DNA from: UBA5862 sp002408105
GTDB lineage: Bacteria; Pseudomonadota; Gammaproteobacteria; Pseudomonadales; UBA5862
Assembly: GCA_034189125.1 (NCBI GenBank)
Contig: JAXHVB010000132.1
Location: forward strand, 1-31,292
Length of the DNA: 31,292 nucleotides
Direction: 5' to 3'
The position numbers and the translations under genes were made by a program. The notes under the pieces were generated by a model that had not been told where the DNA came from, did not search any database, and worked only from the letters and a program-made list of their open reading frames with translations. Of this stretch, positions 1 to 8,406 are shown piece by piece (within the stretch, counting starts at the first letter, position 1; every line of letters starts with the position of its first letter).

Positions 1-289
1 AGGCCGAGGCGAGCGACGGGTTGATGCTGACGCGGGTGTAGGATTCGACAATCGGGTCAATCAGGCTGCGGTAGGACCCGGCCAGGCGCCTGGTCTCAAG
101 CGCTGCCTCAAGCACCTCTAGGCCGCGCAGCTCACGGCTCCCGGTCTCCAACTGCTTGACCACATCCCGAACCAGGCTGGCGCTCAGGACCAGTATCGAA
201 AGCAGAAACACCAGGCTCACCAGCCCGAATTTCTTCGCAAAACTGAGGCGATTCATGAGTCGAATCGCCGGTATCAACAACGCGTGCAT
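1..289 (-). CDS. Membrane sensor / chemotaxis-type protein, N-terminal fragment (cut by window edge)
   Basis: The first 96 codons of a gene that runs off the left edge. The ATG at 289 is preceded by GAGGTGG about five bases upstream, a good ribosome binding site. The peptide starts MHALLIPAIRLMNRLSFAKK and continues into one hydrophobic segment (about residues 21-40), followed by a charged, probably helical stretch rich in Leu, Glu and Arg. This is the usual N-terminal layout of methyl-accepting chemotaxis proteins and of some sensor kinases or GGDEF proteins: a short cytoplasmic lead, a transmembrane helix, then a periplasmic helical domain. The output domain lies outside the window, so the class cannot be fixed. 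It is 158 bases downstream of aceF in the same direction but probably has its own promoter. Confidence 0.6.
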   Translation of the reverse strand, partial: MHALLIPAIRLMNRLSFAKKFGLVSLVFLLSILVLSASLVRDVVKQLETGSRELRGLEVLEAALETRRLAGSYRSLIDPIVESYTRVSINPSLASA

Positions 290-447
290 GCATCCACCTC
301 GTTCCTTTTGCCTCTCCAAATGGGCAGGCAAAGCCATCAAGTTTGCGGATACAGCGCGAATTCCGCAGAGCGAGCCCCGGTCGGAGTGCCCTTGGGTTCA
401 GTACTAAGGATAGACGCTGGCCAGGTCGTTTCCAGGCCCTCCCCCGG

Positions 448-2217
448 CTACATGAGAAGGCGCCGGAGGTCCGCCAAGCCGTCCGCCAAGTGGCTGCAGA
501 ACCGTGCGGCATCGGCCCCATTGATCACACGGTGGTCGTAGGACAGCGCCAGAGGAAGCAGGGTGCGTGGCACAAAGGCACCCTCTTGAAACACAGGTCG
601 GACCCCCGCGCGGGAGACACCCAAAATTGCCACTTCCGGGAGGTTAACGATGGGCGTGAATCCCGTGCCGCCGAGCCCACCAAGGCTGGTGACGGAAAAC
701 GATGCGCCTTGCATCTCGTCGGGCCGCAGGCGGCGCGCCCGGGCGCGCTCCGAAAGGTCGTTGATCTCGCCCGCCAACTGCCAGATGCCTTTCTGATCGG
801 CGTTGCGGACCACGGGAACCAGCAGGCCTTGCGGCGTGTCGACCGCCACACCAATGTGGTAGTACTTTTTCAGAACCAAGGCATTTCCGGACGCCGCGAG
901 CGACGCGTTGAAACGCGGAAACGCCTGTAGGCTGCTGATTAACGCCCGAATCAAAATCGGCAGCAGCGTCAGCTTCGGCTGGCTGTCCGCCGCCTTGGCG
1001 CGCTGCTCTTTCCGAAACGACTCAAGCTCAGTGATGTCGGCGTCCTCGAAATGAGTCACATGGGGGATGGTGCGCCAACTTTGGCTGAGGTTGCGGGCGC
1101 CCGCCCGCAGGATGCGGGACAGTTCTTGCTCCTCGATCTCCCCGAATTGGCTGAAGTCAATGTCTTCCCCGCGTGGCGCCTCGATGGCGGTGGGCGACAC
1201 CGACAGCCGTCCTTTCACGTGCGTCTTGAGGTCGGATTTCAACACTCGGCCCTTGCGTCCCGTTCCATCGACCCGGGAAAGGTCCACGCCGAGTTCCCGC
1301 GCCAGCTTGCGGACCGCGGGACCCGCGTGAGCTGTGCCTTGCGCCGGCTGCTCAGGTTCCGATCGCTGTGGTTTCGCCTTGGGTGCAGCGGCGGTCGCGC
1401 GCGACTCAGCTGCACCCCCGGTTGCCTGATCATCGGCGCCTCGCGCGGCTTCCGCGTGCCGTCCATCCGCTGATGTTGATTCTGTCTTGGACGGTGCAGC
1501 GCGCTGCGCTTTCTTCGCCGAATCGGTATGCACCCTCAAGAGCGGCATCCCTTGCTCGACTTGGTCCCCCACCTTGACTCTCACTGAAGCCACAGTGCCA
1601 GCTTCGGTGGCCGGAACCTCAAGCGAAGCCTTCTCCGACTCCAGCACGACAACAGGGGTGTCCATTTCAATGCGGTCGCCCTCTGCGACCAGCAACTCGA
1701 TCACCTCTGCCGGCTCGCCGCCAATGTCAGGGACCTCAATCAAAGCGGCAGCCCCTTCCGAATCGTCACTCGTACCATCAAGCGGCTCACCAGTATCGCC
1801 ACCCGCAGTCCCTTCGATGGCCTCGGGAGCGCTGGTTGACTCTGGATCGTCGCTTGACTGCTCGTGCACACCGGAAGCGGACTCCGCCGCGTCCGGTGAC
1901 GCCTGCCCTGAAGCCTCCTTATCGGCAGGGGCCTCCTGTTCAGCAAGTTCGTCCTCATCGGCTTCAGCAACTTCGGATTCACCAGCGGCCACAACGGCGA
2001 TTTCGGTTCCCTCCGACAGCTCATCGCCCACAGCGACGAGCAGCCGCTTCAGTTGACCGGCGGCGGAAGCGGGAATCTCAACGCTTGCCTTCTCCGATTC
2101 AACCACGAGCAATGACTGACCCTCTTCGATCTGGTCGCCCTCAGCCACTAGAAGTTCGATCACTTCGGCGCTGTCTGCACCACCCAAATCCGGCACCTTG
2201 AGAGTTGTATCTGTCAC
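448..2217 (-). CDS. aceF: Dihydrolipoyllysine-residue acetyltransferase, E2 of pyruvate dehydrogenase
   Basis: Transfers the acetyl group from E1 to CoA via lipoyl-lysine and forms the core of the cytoplasmic pyruvate dehydrogenase complex. The 589-residue protein has two lipoyl domains with lipoylation motifs ESEKAS at K43 and K196. These are followed by a peripheral-subunit binding domain near residues 299-333 (starting GPAVRKLARELGV) and a C-terminal acetyltransferase domain ending in DHRVINGADAARF, with the catalytic His near 562. The Asn in HRVING, where many E2 proteins have Asp, is the variant I recall from Azotobacter E2. The linker between the lipoyl domains (about 80-156) is strongly acidic (Glu, Asp, Ser, Ala) rather than the usual Ala-Pro rich type. 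The start is GTG with AGGAGT six bases upstream. It lies 42 bases after aceE in one operon. No E3 (lpd) gene follows. Confidence 0.96.
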   Translation of the reverse strand: MTDTTLKVPDLGGADSAEVIELLVAEGDQIEEGQSLLVVESEKASVEIPASAAGQLKRLLVAVGDELSEGTEIAVVAAGESEVAEADEDELAEQEAPADKEASGQASPDAAESASGVHEQSSDDPESTSAPEAIEGTAGGDTGEPLDGTSDDSEGAAALIEVPDIGGEPAEVIELLVAEGDRIEMDTPVVVLESEKASLEVPATEAGTVASVRVKVGDQVEQGMPLLRVHTDSAKKAQRAAPSKTESTSADGRHAEAARGADDQATGGAAESRATAAAPKAKPQRSEPEQPAQGTAHAGPAVRKLARELGVDLSRVDGTGRKGRVLKSDLKTHVKGRLSVSPTAIEAPRGEDIDFSQFGEIEEQELSRILRAGARNLSQSWRTIPHVTHFEDADITELESFRKEQRAKAADSQPKLTLLPILIRALISSLQAFPRFNASLAASGNALVLKKYYHIGVAVDTPQGLLVPVVRNADQKGIWQLAGEINDLSERARARRLRPDEMQGASFSVTSLGGLGGTGFTPIVNLPEVAILGVSRAGVRPVFQEGAFVPRTLLPLALSYDHRVINGADAARFCSHLADGLADLRRLLM

Positions 2218-2259
2218 GCTTGACTCCTATGGCTCCACTGTCCAGAGGTGAACCATCGA

Positions 2260-4932
2260 CTACCGCAGCCAGGGGGCGGCGGCTTCGGGATCAATCTTCG
2301 CGGCTTCAATTGCTTTCGAGACCTGCGAGATGTCGACCTGGCCTTGCTTGGCGAGGGCATACAACGCCGCCACGACAACGTGGTGGCGGCTCACTTCGAA
2401 AAAACTGCGCAATTTGGCCCTGCTGTCACTGCGTCCATACCCGTCCGTACCCAGTGTGTAGTAGGCACCTGGAATGTATTCGCGAATTTGTTCAGGTACT
2501 GCCCGCATGTAGTCAGACGCCGCCACCACCGGGGCATCCATCTGCGCCAGGGTGTCGCTCACATGGCAGCTTCGTGGTTCGGAATCCGGGTGCAGCATGT
2601 TCCAGCGGGCGGCCTCCATTCCGGCTCTGCGCAGTTGGTTCCAGCCTGGAGCACTGAGCACACGAACCCGCACAGCATGCTCGGTCGCCAGGATCTCGGC
2701 TGCGGCCTCCACCTCCCGGAGGATTGCTCCACTGCCGATCAATTGAATACAGCCGACTGTGTCTTTCTCTTCGGGGGTCAGTTCACGCAAGACATAGAGA
2801 CCGCGCTCGATGTCATCTTCTACTCCTTTCGGCATCGCAGGCTGGACGTAGTTCTCATTGAGTGTGGTGATGTAGTAGAAGCGGTTCTCGCCCTGCCGGT
2901 ACATCGCGTCCACACCTCGTTGCAGAATGACTGCCAACTCGTATGCATAGGTTGGATCGTAGGCATGGCAGTTGGGAATGGTCGAGGCCAGCAACAGGCT
3001 GTGCCCATCCTGATGCTGCAGACCCTCGCCATTGAGGGTGGTTCGCCCCGACGTGGCGCCGATCAGAAAGCCCCTTGCCTGAATGTCGCCGGCTGCCCAT
3101 GCCAGATCGCCCACGCGCTGGAACCCAAACATTGAGTAGAAGATATAGAACGGCAGCATCGGCAGGCGGTTGTTGCTGTACGAAGTGGCAGCCGCGATCC
3201 AGGAAGCCATCGAACCCGCCTCAGTGATCCCCTGCTCCAGAATGCGCCCGTCCTTGGCTTCGTGGTAGCCGAGAATCTGCTCCGAATCCACAGGCTCATA
3301 CAGCTGCCCACCGGGCGCGAAAATCCCGAACTGCCGAAACATCCCCTCCATACCGAAGGTGCGTGCCTCATCCGGGACGATGGGGACCACGCGATCGCCA
3401 ATCTCCTTGTCCTTCATCAGGCTGGTGAGCATGCGCACGAACGCCATTGTGGTCGAAATCGAGCGCTCACCACTGCCCTTCAGTTGGGTTTCGAACAGGT
3501 CCAGTGTCGGGGTGCGCAGCGGCGCCAGCTCACTGTGGCGCTGCGGCACGAACCCCCCGAGGGCTGCGCGTTGCTGCTTCAGGTACTGGATCTCGGGGCT
3601 GTCGGGAGCAGGCCGATAGAACGGCACTTCCTTGAGTTGCTGGTCGTTGAGTGGGATGTCAAAGCGATCGCGGAATGCTCGCATGTTGTCCCAGTCGAGC
3701 TTCTTCACGGAGTGGGTGTAGTTCTGTGCCTGCACTTCGGTGCCGAAACCATACCCTTTGATCGTTTTCGCCAAAATGACGGTTGGCTTGCCCGTGGTGC
3801 GCACGGCTGCAGCATAGGCAGCGAACACCTTGGCGGGATCGTGTCCGCCACGGTTGAGCCGATAGATGTCGTCATCGGTGAGGTCTTCGACCATGGCAGC
3901 GAGTTCAGGGTAGTGCCCGAAAAAGTGCTCGCGGGTGTACCCGCCTCCCTTGGCCTTGTAGTTCTGGAACTCGCCGTCGACCACCTCGTCCATGCGCTTT
4001 TGCAACCAGTTGCCCTGGTCGCGAGCGAACAGCGCATCCCACAGTTGCCCCCAAACCACCTTGATGACATTCCAGCCGGCCCCCGTGAACTGCCCTTCCA
4101 ACTCCTGGATGATCTTTCCGTTGCCACGCACCGGTCCGTCCAGGCGCTGCAAGTTGCAATTGACCACAAACACCAAGTTGTCGAGGCGGTCCCGCCCGGC
4201 AAGAGAGATGGCACCGAGTGATTCTGGCTCGTCACACTCCCCGTCGCCGAGAAAGCACCAGATTTTGCGGTCCGAAGCGGGCATCAGGCCGCGGTTCTCA
4301 AGGTAGCGTGAGAATTGTGCCTGATAGATTGCCTGAATGGGTCCAAGGCCCATGGAGACGGTCGGAAACTGCCAATAGTTGGGCATCAGCCAGGGGTGGG
4401 GATAGGAGGACAGGCCCACGCCATCGACCTCCTGCCGGAACTGCTCCAGGTGTGCCTCGTCAAGGCGCCCCTCAAGGTACGCGCGGGCATAGATGCCGGG
4501 TGCAGAATGCCCCTGAAAATACACCAGGTCGCCCGGGTGCGACTCGGTTGGGGCGCGGAAAAAGTAGTTGAAGCCAGTCTCATAAAGCGTCGCGCTGGAC
4601 GCGAAACTGCTGATGTGTCCGCCCAGCTCGTGCTCCGTTTGGCTGGCCCGCATGACCATCGCGAACGCATTCCAACGAATCAACGAGCGCAGTCGGCGGT
4701 CCATGAACAGGTCTCCGGGAATGCGCCTTTCATCGTTGGGGGCAATGGTATTTCGGTACGGCGTGGTCACGGCATTGGGCGCGCGCAACCCACGCTCTCG
4801 GGCATGCACAGCCAGTTGCTGCAACAGGTACCCGGCCCGCTCCACCCCATCGTGGTCAATGACGCCCTCAAGCGCATCAAGCCACTCCTGGGTTTCTATC
4901 GGGTCCAGGTCTTCAGGGGTCGAATCGGTCAT
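2260..4932 (-). CDS. aceE: Pyruvate dehydrogenase E1 component, homodimeric type
   Basis: Decarboxylates pyruvate with thiamine diphosphate and reductively acetylates the E2 lipoyl groups. The protein has 890 residues, close to the 887 of the E. coli enzyme. The thiamine diphosphate motif runs from GDGE at 229-232 to NCN at 258-260. Histidines equivalent to E. coli H106 and H142 are present (GGHISS, FQGHSAPG). I chose the ATG at 4932 (MTDSTPEDLD) because GGAG sits eight bases upstream and the length fits the family. A 13-residue upstream extension is open but has no family support. The gene is 39 bases downstream of the ROK kinase and 42 bases upstream of aceF. Two adjacent inverted repeats lie just before its ribosome binding site (listed separately). 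Confidence 0.97.
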   Translation of the reverse strand: MTDSTPEDLDPIETQEWLDALEGVIDHDGVERAGYLLQQLAVHARERGLRAPNAVTTPYRNTIAPNDERRIPGDLFMDRRLRSLIRWNAFAMVMRASQTEHELGGHISSFASSATLYETGFNYFFRAPTESHPGDLVYFQGHSAPGIYARAYLEGRLDEAHLEQFRQEVDGVGLSSYPHPWLMPNYWQFPTVSMGLGPIQAIYQAQFSRYLENRGLMPASDRKIWCFLGDGECDEPESLGAISLAGRDRLDNLVFVVNCNLQRLDGPVRGNGKIIQELEGQFTGAGWNVIKVVWGQLWDALFARDQGNWLQKRMDEVVDGEFQNYKAKGGGYTREHFFGHYPELAAMVEDLTDDDIYRLNRGGHDPAKVFAAYAAAVRTTGKPTVILAKTIKGYGFGTEVQAQNYTHSVKKLDWDNMRAFRDRFDIPLNDQQLKEVPFYRPAPDSPEIQYLKQQRAALGGFVPQRHSELAPLRTPTLDLFETQLKGSGERSISTTMAFVRMLTSLMKDKEIGDRVVPIVPDEARTFGMEGMFRQFGIFAPGGQLYEPVDSEQILGYHEAKDGRILEQGITEAGSMASWIAAATSYSNNRLPMLPFYIFYSMFGFQRVGDLAWAAGDIQARGFLIGATSGRTTLNGEGLQHQDGHSLLLASTIPNCHAYDPTYAYELAVILQRGVDAMYRQGENRFYYITTLNENYVQPAMPKGVEDDIERGLYVLRELTPEEKDTVGCIQLIGSGAILREVEAAAEILATEHAVRVRVLSAPGWNQLRRAGMEAARWNMLHPDSEPRSCHVSDTLAQMDAPVVAASDYMRAVPEQIREYIPGAYYTLGTDGYGRSDSRAKLRSFFEVSRHHVVVAALYALAKQGQVDISQVSKAIEAAKIDPEAAAPWLR

Positions 4933-4942
4933 TCCTACACTC

Positions 4943-4968
4943 CTGCGTACGCAGCCCCACGATGGGGC
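4943..4968. repeat. Paired inverted repeats in the mak-aceE gap
   Basis: The 39-base gap between the ROK kinase and aceE holds a perfect 12-base palindrome CTGCGTACGCAG (4943-4954). It directly abuts a hairpin with arms GCCCCA (4954-4959) and TGGGGC (4963-4968) and a three-base loop. On the aceE mRNA strand they come immediately before GGAG of the ribosome binding site. They could be an intercistronic RNA stem affecting aceE translation or message stability, or a regulator site. They do not resemble the E. coli PdhR operator as I know it. Confidence 0.45.
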
Positions 4969-4971
4969 CAA

Positions 4972-5922
4972 TCAGTTCGGCCACAGCCAGGCTGCACCCC
5001 GCACACCACTCGAGTCACCATGCACCGCACGCACCAGCCGGGTCTCTACGCGGTCCGTAAAGATGTGGGGCAACCACAGCCGCGGCACATTGCTGTACAG
5101 ACGGGTCAAGTTGGAAAGTCCACCGCCCAACACCACCACGTCTGGATCCAGCACGTTGATGACTGTGGCCAGGGCCCGCGCCAAGTGCGATTCGTAACGA
5201 GCCAACACAGCGGCTGCGTTGGGGTTGCCTGCACGGTCTTCGGCGGCAATATGCAGCCCGCTGGCTCGCTGACCCGTGGCCTGCTCCCAGGTCATCTCAA
5301 GACCTGTCCCCGAAACATAGGTCTCCACACAATTTAGCCGCCCACAATTGCACAGCCGCTCGCCGTTGCCGCAAAGAAGGGGCCGGGGTGGCTTCTCGGC
5401 GCCCTCAAGGTTTTGCCACGTCTCACCTGCTTGACCATAGTACAGTGGGTTGTGCCCCCATTCGCCGGCAATGGCATTGCACCCCCGCAGCAGCTTTCCC
5501 TCCACCACCACGCCGCTACCGGCACCGGTACCCAGAATCACACCCCAGACGGTGCGGGCACCCTTGCCGGCACCATCCATCGCCTCAGAAAGTGCAAAAC
5601 AGTCCGCATCGTTCGCGAGGCGGACCGGGCGGTCCAAGCGCGCTTCAAGGTCTTCGCGCAACGGTTGGCCATTCAGACAGGTCGAGTTGCTGTTTTTGAT
5701 GCGACCGGTAACCCGAGAGACCGCGCCCGGGGTACCGATGCCGACCGAGCCCTTGGTCACCAACTCCTGTTCAACGGATCCGACCAACCCGACGATGGCG
5801 TCCAAAGTGTCCCCGTAGCCGCTGTGGGGCGTGGACACCCGTCTGCGTGTCAGCGTGCGCCCTTGGGCATCCAGGGCGATCGCCTCGATCTTGGTACCCC
5901 CGAGATCAATGCCTATTCTCAT
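4972..5922 (-). CDS. mak: ROK-family sugar kinase, Mak (fructokinase)-like
   Basis: ATP-dependent hexose kinase, most like E. coli Mak (fructokinase). The protein has 316 residues and begins MRIGIDLGGTK, the ROK phosphate-binding motif. Mak-like stretches include NSNSTCLNGQPL, ANDADCFALSEAMDGAG, AGEWGHNPL (substrate and zinc-binding ExGH) and a C-terminal HGDSSGVRGAAWLWP that matches my memory of Mak almost exactly. The zinc motif is CNCGRLNCVE. The usual form is CxCGxxGCxE, so Gly is replaced by Asn. A segment of about ten extra residues precedes it. The ATG at 5922 is fixed by a four-base ATGA overlap with the stop of the upstream gene, which implies translational coupling. Glucosamine or another hexose as substrate cannot be excluded. 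Confidence 0.88.
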   Translation of the reverse strand: MRIGIDLGGTKIEAIALDAQGRTLTRRRVSTPHSGYGDTLDAIVGLVGSVEQELVTKGSVGIGTPGAVSRVTGRIKNSNSTCLNGQPLREDLEARLDRPVRLANDADCFALSEAMDGAGKGARTVWGVILGTGAGSGVVVEGKLLRGCNAIAGEWGHNPLYYGQAGETWQNLEGAEKPPRPLLCGNGERLCNCGRLNCVETYVSGTGLEMTWEQATGQRASGLHIAAEDRAGNPNAAAVLARYESHLARALATVINVLDPDVVVLGGGLSNLTRLYSNVPRLWLPHIFTDRVETRLVRAVHGDSSGVRGAAWLWPN

Positions 5923-6806
5923 CGGCGCGCCTGCTCCAAGCGGTCGCACAGCTCGGCAATGCCCTCTACGATCCGTGGTGCCGGCCGCGAAAGCAAGTCA
6001 GCAGACGCCGGATACAGGCGTTGTGCGCGGACTGCACGGAGGCCCTCGAACCGCGTCCAGTCCGCACGCATGCGATTGAATTCCAGTTCCCCCGCCGCCA
6101 TCAACACGATCACTCCAGGGTCAAGCGCGACCACCGCCGCGGCGCTTACCGGAAACACCGAGTTTTTCGTGTTTCCGAAAACATTGCGACCGCCGCACCA
6201 GCGCAGCGCCTGCCCGATCAAATGGCGGTTGTTCACGGTATAGCGGGGCTGGGCGCTGATTTGAATGAAGACATCCACTCCGTCACCCGCATCTTCGGGT
6301 TGGCGCAGCGCTTCCAGGCGCTGCAAGAATTCAGCGGCCGCAGCCTCCGCGTGCAGTTGCGTGCCAAGCAGCTGTGAGACGCTGCGCATTGCATCGGCAA
6401 TGCCGCGCAGGTCGCTCGGCTCGCTGCGGTAGAGCGCGACGCCGAGGGCCTCCAGGCGGGCCTGAAACCGCAAGGGGGTGCCGGAATGCCACAGCAGGAC
6501 CAGGTCCGGCTGCAAGGCAACCAGCGCCTCAAAGTTCAACATAAAGGCATCGCCCAGGCGGGGGATCTCCCGGGCTGCGGGGGGGTGGTCAGCAAAGCGG
6601 ACGGTCCCGACCAACCGGTCACCGGCGCCGACCGCGAACACCAGTTCCGTGATGTGGGGAGCGAGGCTGACCACACGCTCGGCAGGCCGTGGAAGCGCGA
6701 CCACCCTGCCAGTGTCATCGGTGACTTGAATCGCCGCACCAGCACCCTGTAGGGCAACAGTCCACAGGCACAGCGTCCAAGTGGCTCGCCACAGTGCGCG
6801 GCGCAC
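5919..6806 (-). CDS. Periplasmic cobalamin/siderophore-type substrate-binding protein (BtuF-like)
   Basis: Probable exported substrate-binding protein of the BtuF/FecB class (helical-backbone metal receptor fold). From the GTG at 6806 the protein has 295 residues, with a signal peptide (Arg-Arg followed by a hydrophobic core, cleavage near residue 24). The mature part carries the hallmarks DDTGRVVALPRPAERVVSLA, PHITELVFAVGAGDRLVG and LVLLWHSG. The GTG at 6806 has AGGTGG nine to ten bases upstream and gives the best signal peptide. Other in-frame starts are GTG at 6839 (four bases after the ampE stop) and TTG at 6860 (overlapping ampE). No BtuC or BtuD homologue is in the window, so the ligand is uncertain. 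Vitamin B12 is the usual assignment for such orphan proteins. The stop overlaps the kinase start by four bases. Confidence 0.83.
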   Translation of the reverse strand: MRRALWRATWTLCLWTVALQGAGAAIQVTDDTGRVVALPRPAERVVSLAPHITELVFAVGAGDRLVGTVRFADHPPAAREIPRLGDAFMLNFEALVALQPDLVLLWHSGTPLRFQARLEALGVALYRSEPSDLRGIADAMRSVSQLLGTQLHAEAAAAEFLQRLEALRQPEDAGDGVDVFIQISAQPRYTVNNRHLIGQALRWCGGRNVFGNTKNSVFPVSAAAVVALDPGVIVLMAAGELEFNRMRADWTRFEGLRAVRAQRLYPASADLLSRPAPRIVEGIAELCDRLEQARR

Positions 6807-6843
6807 GCTTGGACACCACCTGCATGCAACCGCACTCACTGGA

Positions 6844-7740
6844 TCAGCCGGCCCCAGCAAACAGCGTCCACAAAGCGAGAGACCCGAGCCAGAGCACCAA
6901 TGAACGGTTCAGCAACCCCACAACCGCGTCGAGCTGGCGCTCGACTTGCGCGGCCTGCTCCCCCACCTCGCTGTCCGCGGCATCAGCGGCGGTGGGCACA
7001 GCAAGCGCTGGACAGGATGCAGCCGCAGCGCTGCCGAGCACGTCCACCGGTGGCATCGACGGGTTGCGGACGGAGGCGACCGCAACCGGTGCCGTTGCGC
7101 TGAAATCCCCCACCAGACAGAAAGTGAACGCCAGCACCCGTGCTGGCAGCCAGTGAATGAAGCCCATCAACTGACCACCCAGGTCAAAATCAGCCGCAGT
7201 TGGGCTGCGCTCGCGCACCAGGCGGAGAAGAACCACCGCCAGCGCCGCCACTGGGCCCAGCACCAGGTACCAGAACAACACGCTGAAGCCACACTCCAGG
7301 CGTCGGGCCAAGACCCTCGATACCACCGCTTGGGACAAATCAGCCCGGCTTTGCACTGGCTGACCTGGAACCACAAGCCCGCTTTGTTCTGCGACATGCA
7401 GCGCCGCCTGCAGATCCTCGCGCGCCGCTGCGGCCCGGAACAGGGCCAGGTCGGTACTGAGGTCGCGCCGATCCAGGGCGAACAACAGCACCGCAACGTG
7501 CATGACCAGACCCACCAATCCGAACAGCCAGTCGCCGAGCCAACACAGCAGGATGCCGAACACCAGAACCGGCGCACCCACCTCGAACAGCAGGGTGCGA
7601 GCCTGCGATTTCGGATCGAAAAACGAACGTGACCGAATCCAGTCACAGTACCGGTCGAACCAATGGTCGCGCAGCCACCGCCCACGGAAGTCAAAGAGAT
7701 AGGCGACGCATAGGGCAATCAGTATCGCAAGCAGCTTCAT
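6844..7740 (-). CDS. ampE: AmpE family inner-membrane protein
   Basis: Polytopic inner-membrane protein of the AmpE family, related to CobD/CbiB. It is classically paired with AmpD and reported to influence beta-lactamase signalling, but its biochemical role is poorly defined. The protein has 298 residues with a hydrophobic N-terminus (MKLLAILIALCVAYLF), further membrane segments near residues 55-90 and 160-182, the family-typical HWLPARVLAFTFCLVGDF region, and a last hydrophobic stretch at the C-terminus. The ATG at 7740 has a perfect GGGAGG five bases upstream. An in-frame TTG four codons earlier overlaps that site and is unlikely. It follows ampD by 72 bases, giving the classical ampDE order, and runs directly into the substrate-binding protein gene. 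Confidence 0.87.
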   Translation of the reverse strand: MKLLAILIALCVAYLFDFRGRWLRDHWFDRYCDWIRSRSFFDPKSQARTLLFEVGAPVLVFGILLCWLGDWLFGLVGLVMHVAVLLFALDRRDLSTDLALFRAAAAREDLQAALHVAEQSGLVVPGQPVQSRADLSQAVVSRVLARRLECGFSVLFWYLVLGPVAALAVVLLRLVRERSPTAADFDLGGQLMGFIHWLPARVLAFTFCLVGDFSATAPVAVASVRNPSMPPVDVLGSAAAASCPALAVPTAADAADSEVGEQAAQVERQLDAVVGLLNRSLVLWLGSLALWTLFAGAG

Positions 7741-7812
7741 CAATCCTCCCAATCGGACAAGGGCGCTTCAGCGCAATACTGAGCCCAATCCACTACCAAC
7801 CACAACCGGCTG

Positions 7813-8406
7813 TCAAGCACAGTTCAACTCTGCCACCCGCGAGGGAGAAACATCCAGTCGCCGTGCCAGCAGCCGGCGCAGGTGCGGCCAATCAAATGCG
7901 GGACCAGGATCGGTTTTGCGAACCGGTGCGATGTGCTGGTGGCCCACGATGGCCGCCGGGGTCAGTGACGGGTAGGCCGCCATCAAATCGGCCACCAAAG
8001 CGGTCAGATGGGCGTACTGAACAGGTGTGTAGCCGCCGGGGGCGAGCCCTTCCAGTTCGATGCCGATTGAATAGTCATTGCATGCGGCCTTGCCTCGATA
8101 GCTCGAGCTTCCTGCGTGCCATGCACGTCGATCGAACGCGACATATTGGTGCACGCGGCCATCGCGGCGGACCAATGCATGGGCAGAGACCCGCAGTTGG
8201 TCCAAATCGGCAAAGGTAGGGTGCTCGGAGGGATCCAAGCAGTTGCAGAACAGGGCGTCGATTTGAGGGCCGCCGAACACGCCAGGCGGCAAGCTAATAC
8301 AGTGAATAACGATCAACCGCGGGGCGCTGGCCGGTGGCCGCGAATCCTGGTTTGGGCTTGGTACGGCGGTCGCTTCTGACCACCAATGTTCAACCACCCG
8401 CCCCAT
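7813..8406 (-). CDS. ampD: 1,6-anhydro-N-acetylmuramyl-L-alanine amidase
   Basis: Cytoplasmic zinc amidase that cleaves the peptide from anhydro-muropeptides during peptidoglycan recycling. By lowering inducer levels it represses AmpR-dependent beta-lactamase genes where these exist. The protein has 197 residues of the Amidase_2 fold. The zinc ligands are visible as H35 (VIHCISLPPG), H156 (VGHQHIAP) and D166 (RKTDPGPAFDW), with E117 and K164 at the expected catalytic positions. The numbering is within two residues of E. coli AmpD (H34, H154, D164). The ATG at 8406 has GAGG about 12 bases upstream. The gene lies between DUF1631 and ampE, a neighbourhood I recall from Pseudomonas. Confidence 0.95.
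   Translation of the reverse strand: MGRVVEHWWSEATAVPSPNQDSRPPASAPRLIVIHCISLPPGVFGGPQIDALFCNCLDPSEHPTFADLDQLRVSAHALVRRDGRVHQYVAFDRRAWHAGSSSYRGKAACNDYSIGIELEGLAPGGYTPVQYAHLTALVADLMAAYPSLTPAAIVGHQHIAPVRKTDPGPAFDWPHLRRLLARRLDVSPSRVAELNCA

Noticed and set aside
290..447. Riboswitch or structured leader upstream of the sensor gene, suggested by inverted TTTGCCT (306-312) and AGGCAAA (326-332)
   Set aside because: Only a seven-base stem with a 13-base loop. The surrounding sequence does not fit the c-di-GMP riboswitch core as I know it, and no other class matched.
7788..7816. Internal ampE promoter based on a perfect TTGACA on the minus strand (7816-7811) at the ampD stop
   Set aside because: The hexamer 16-18 bases downstream has almost no -10 similarity (GTGGAT or neighbours). 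Likely chance, although weak internal transcription cannot be excluded.
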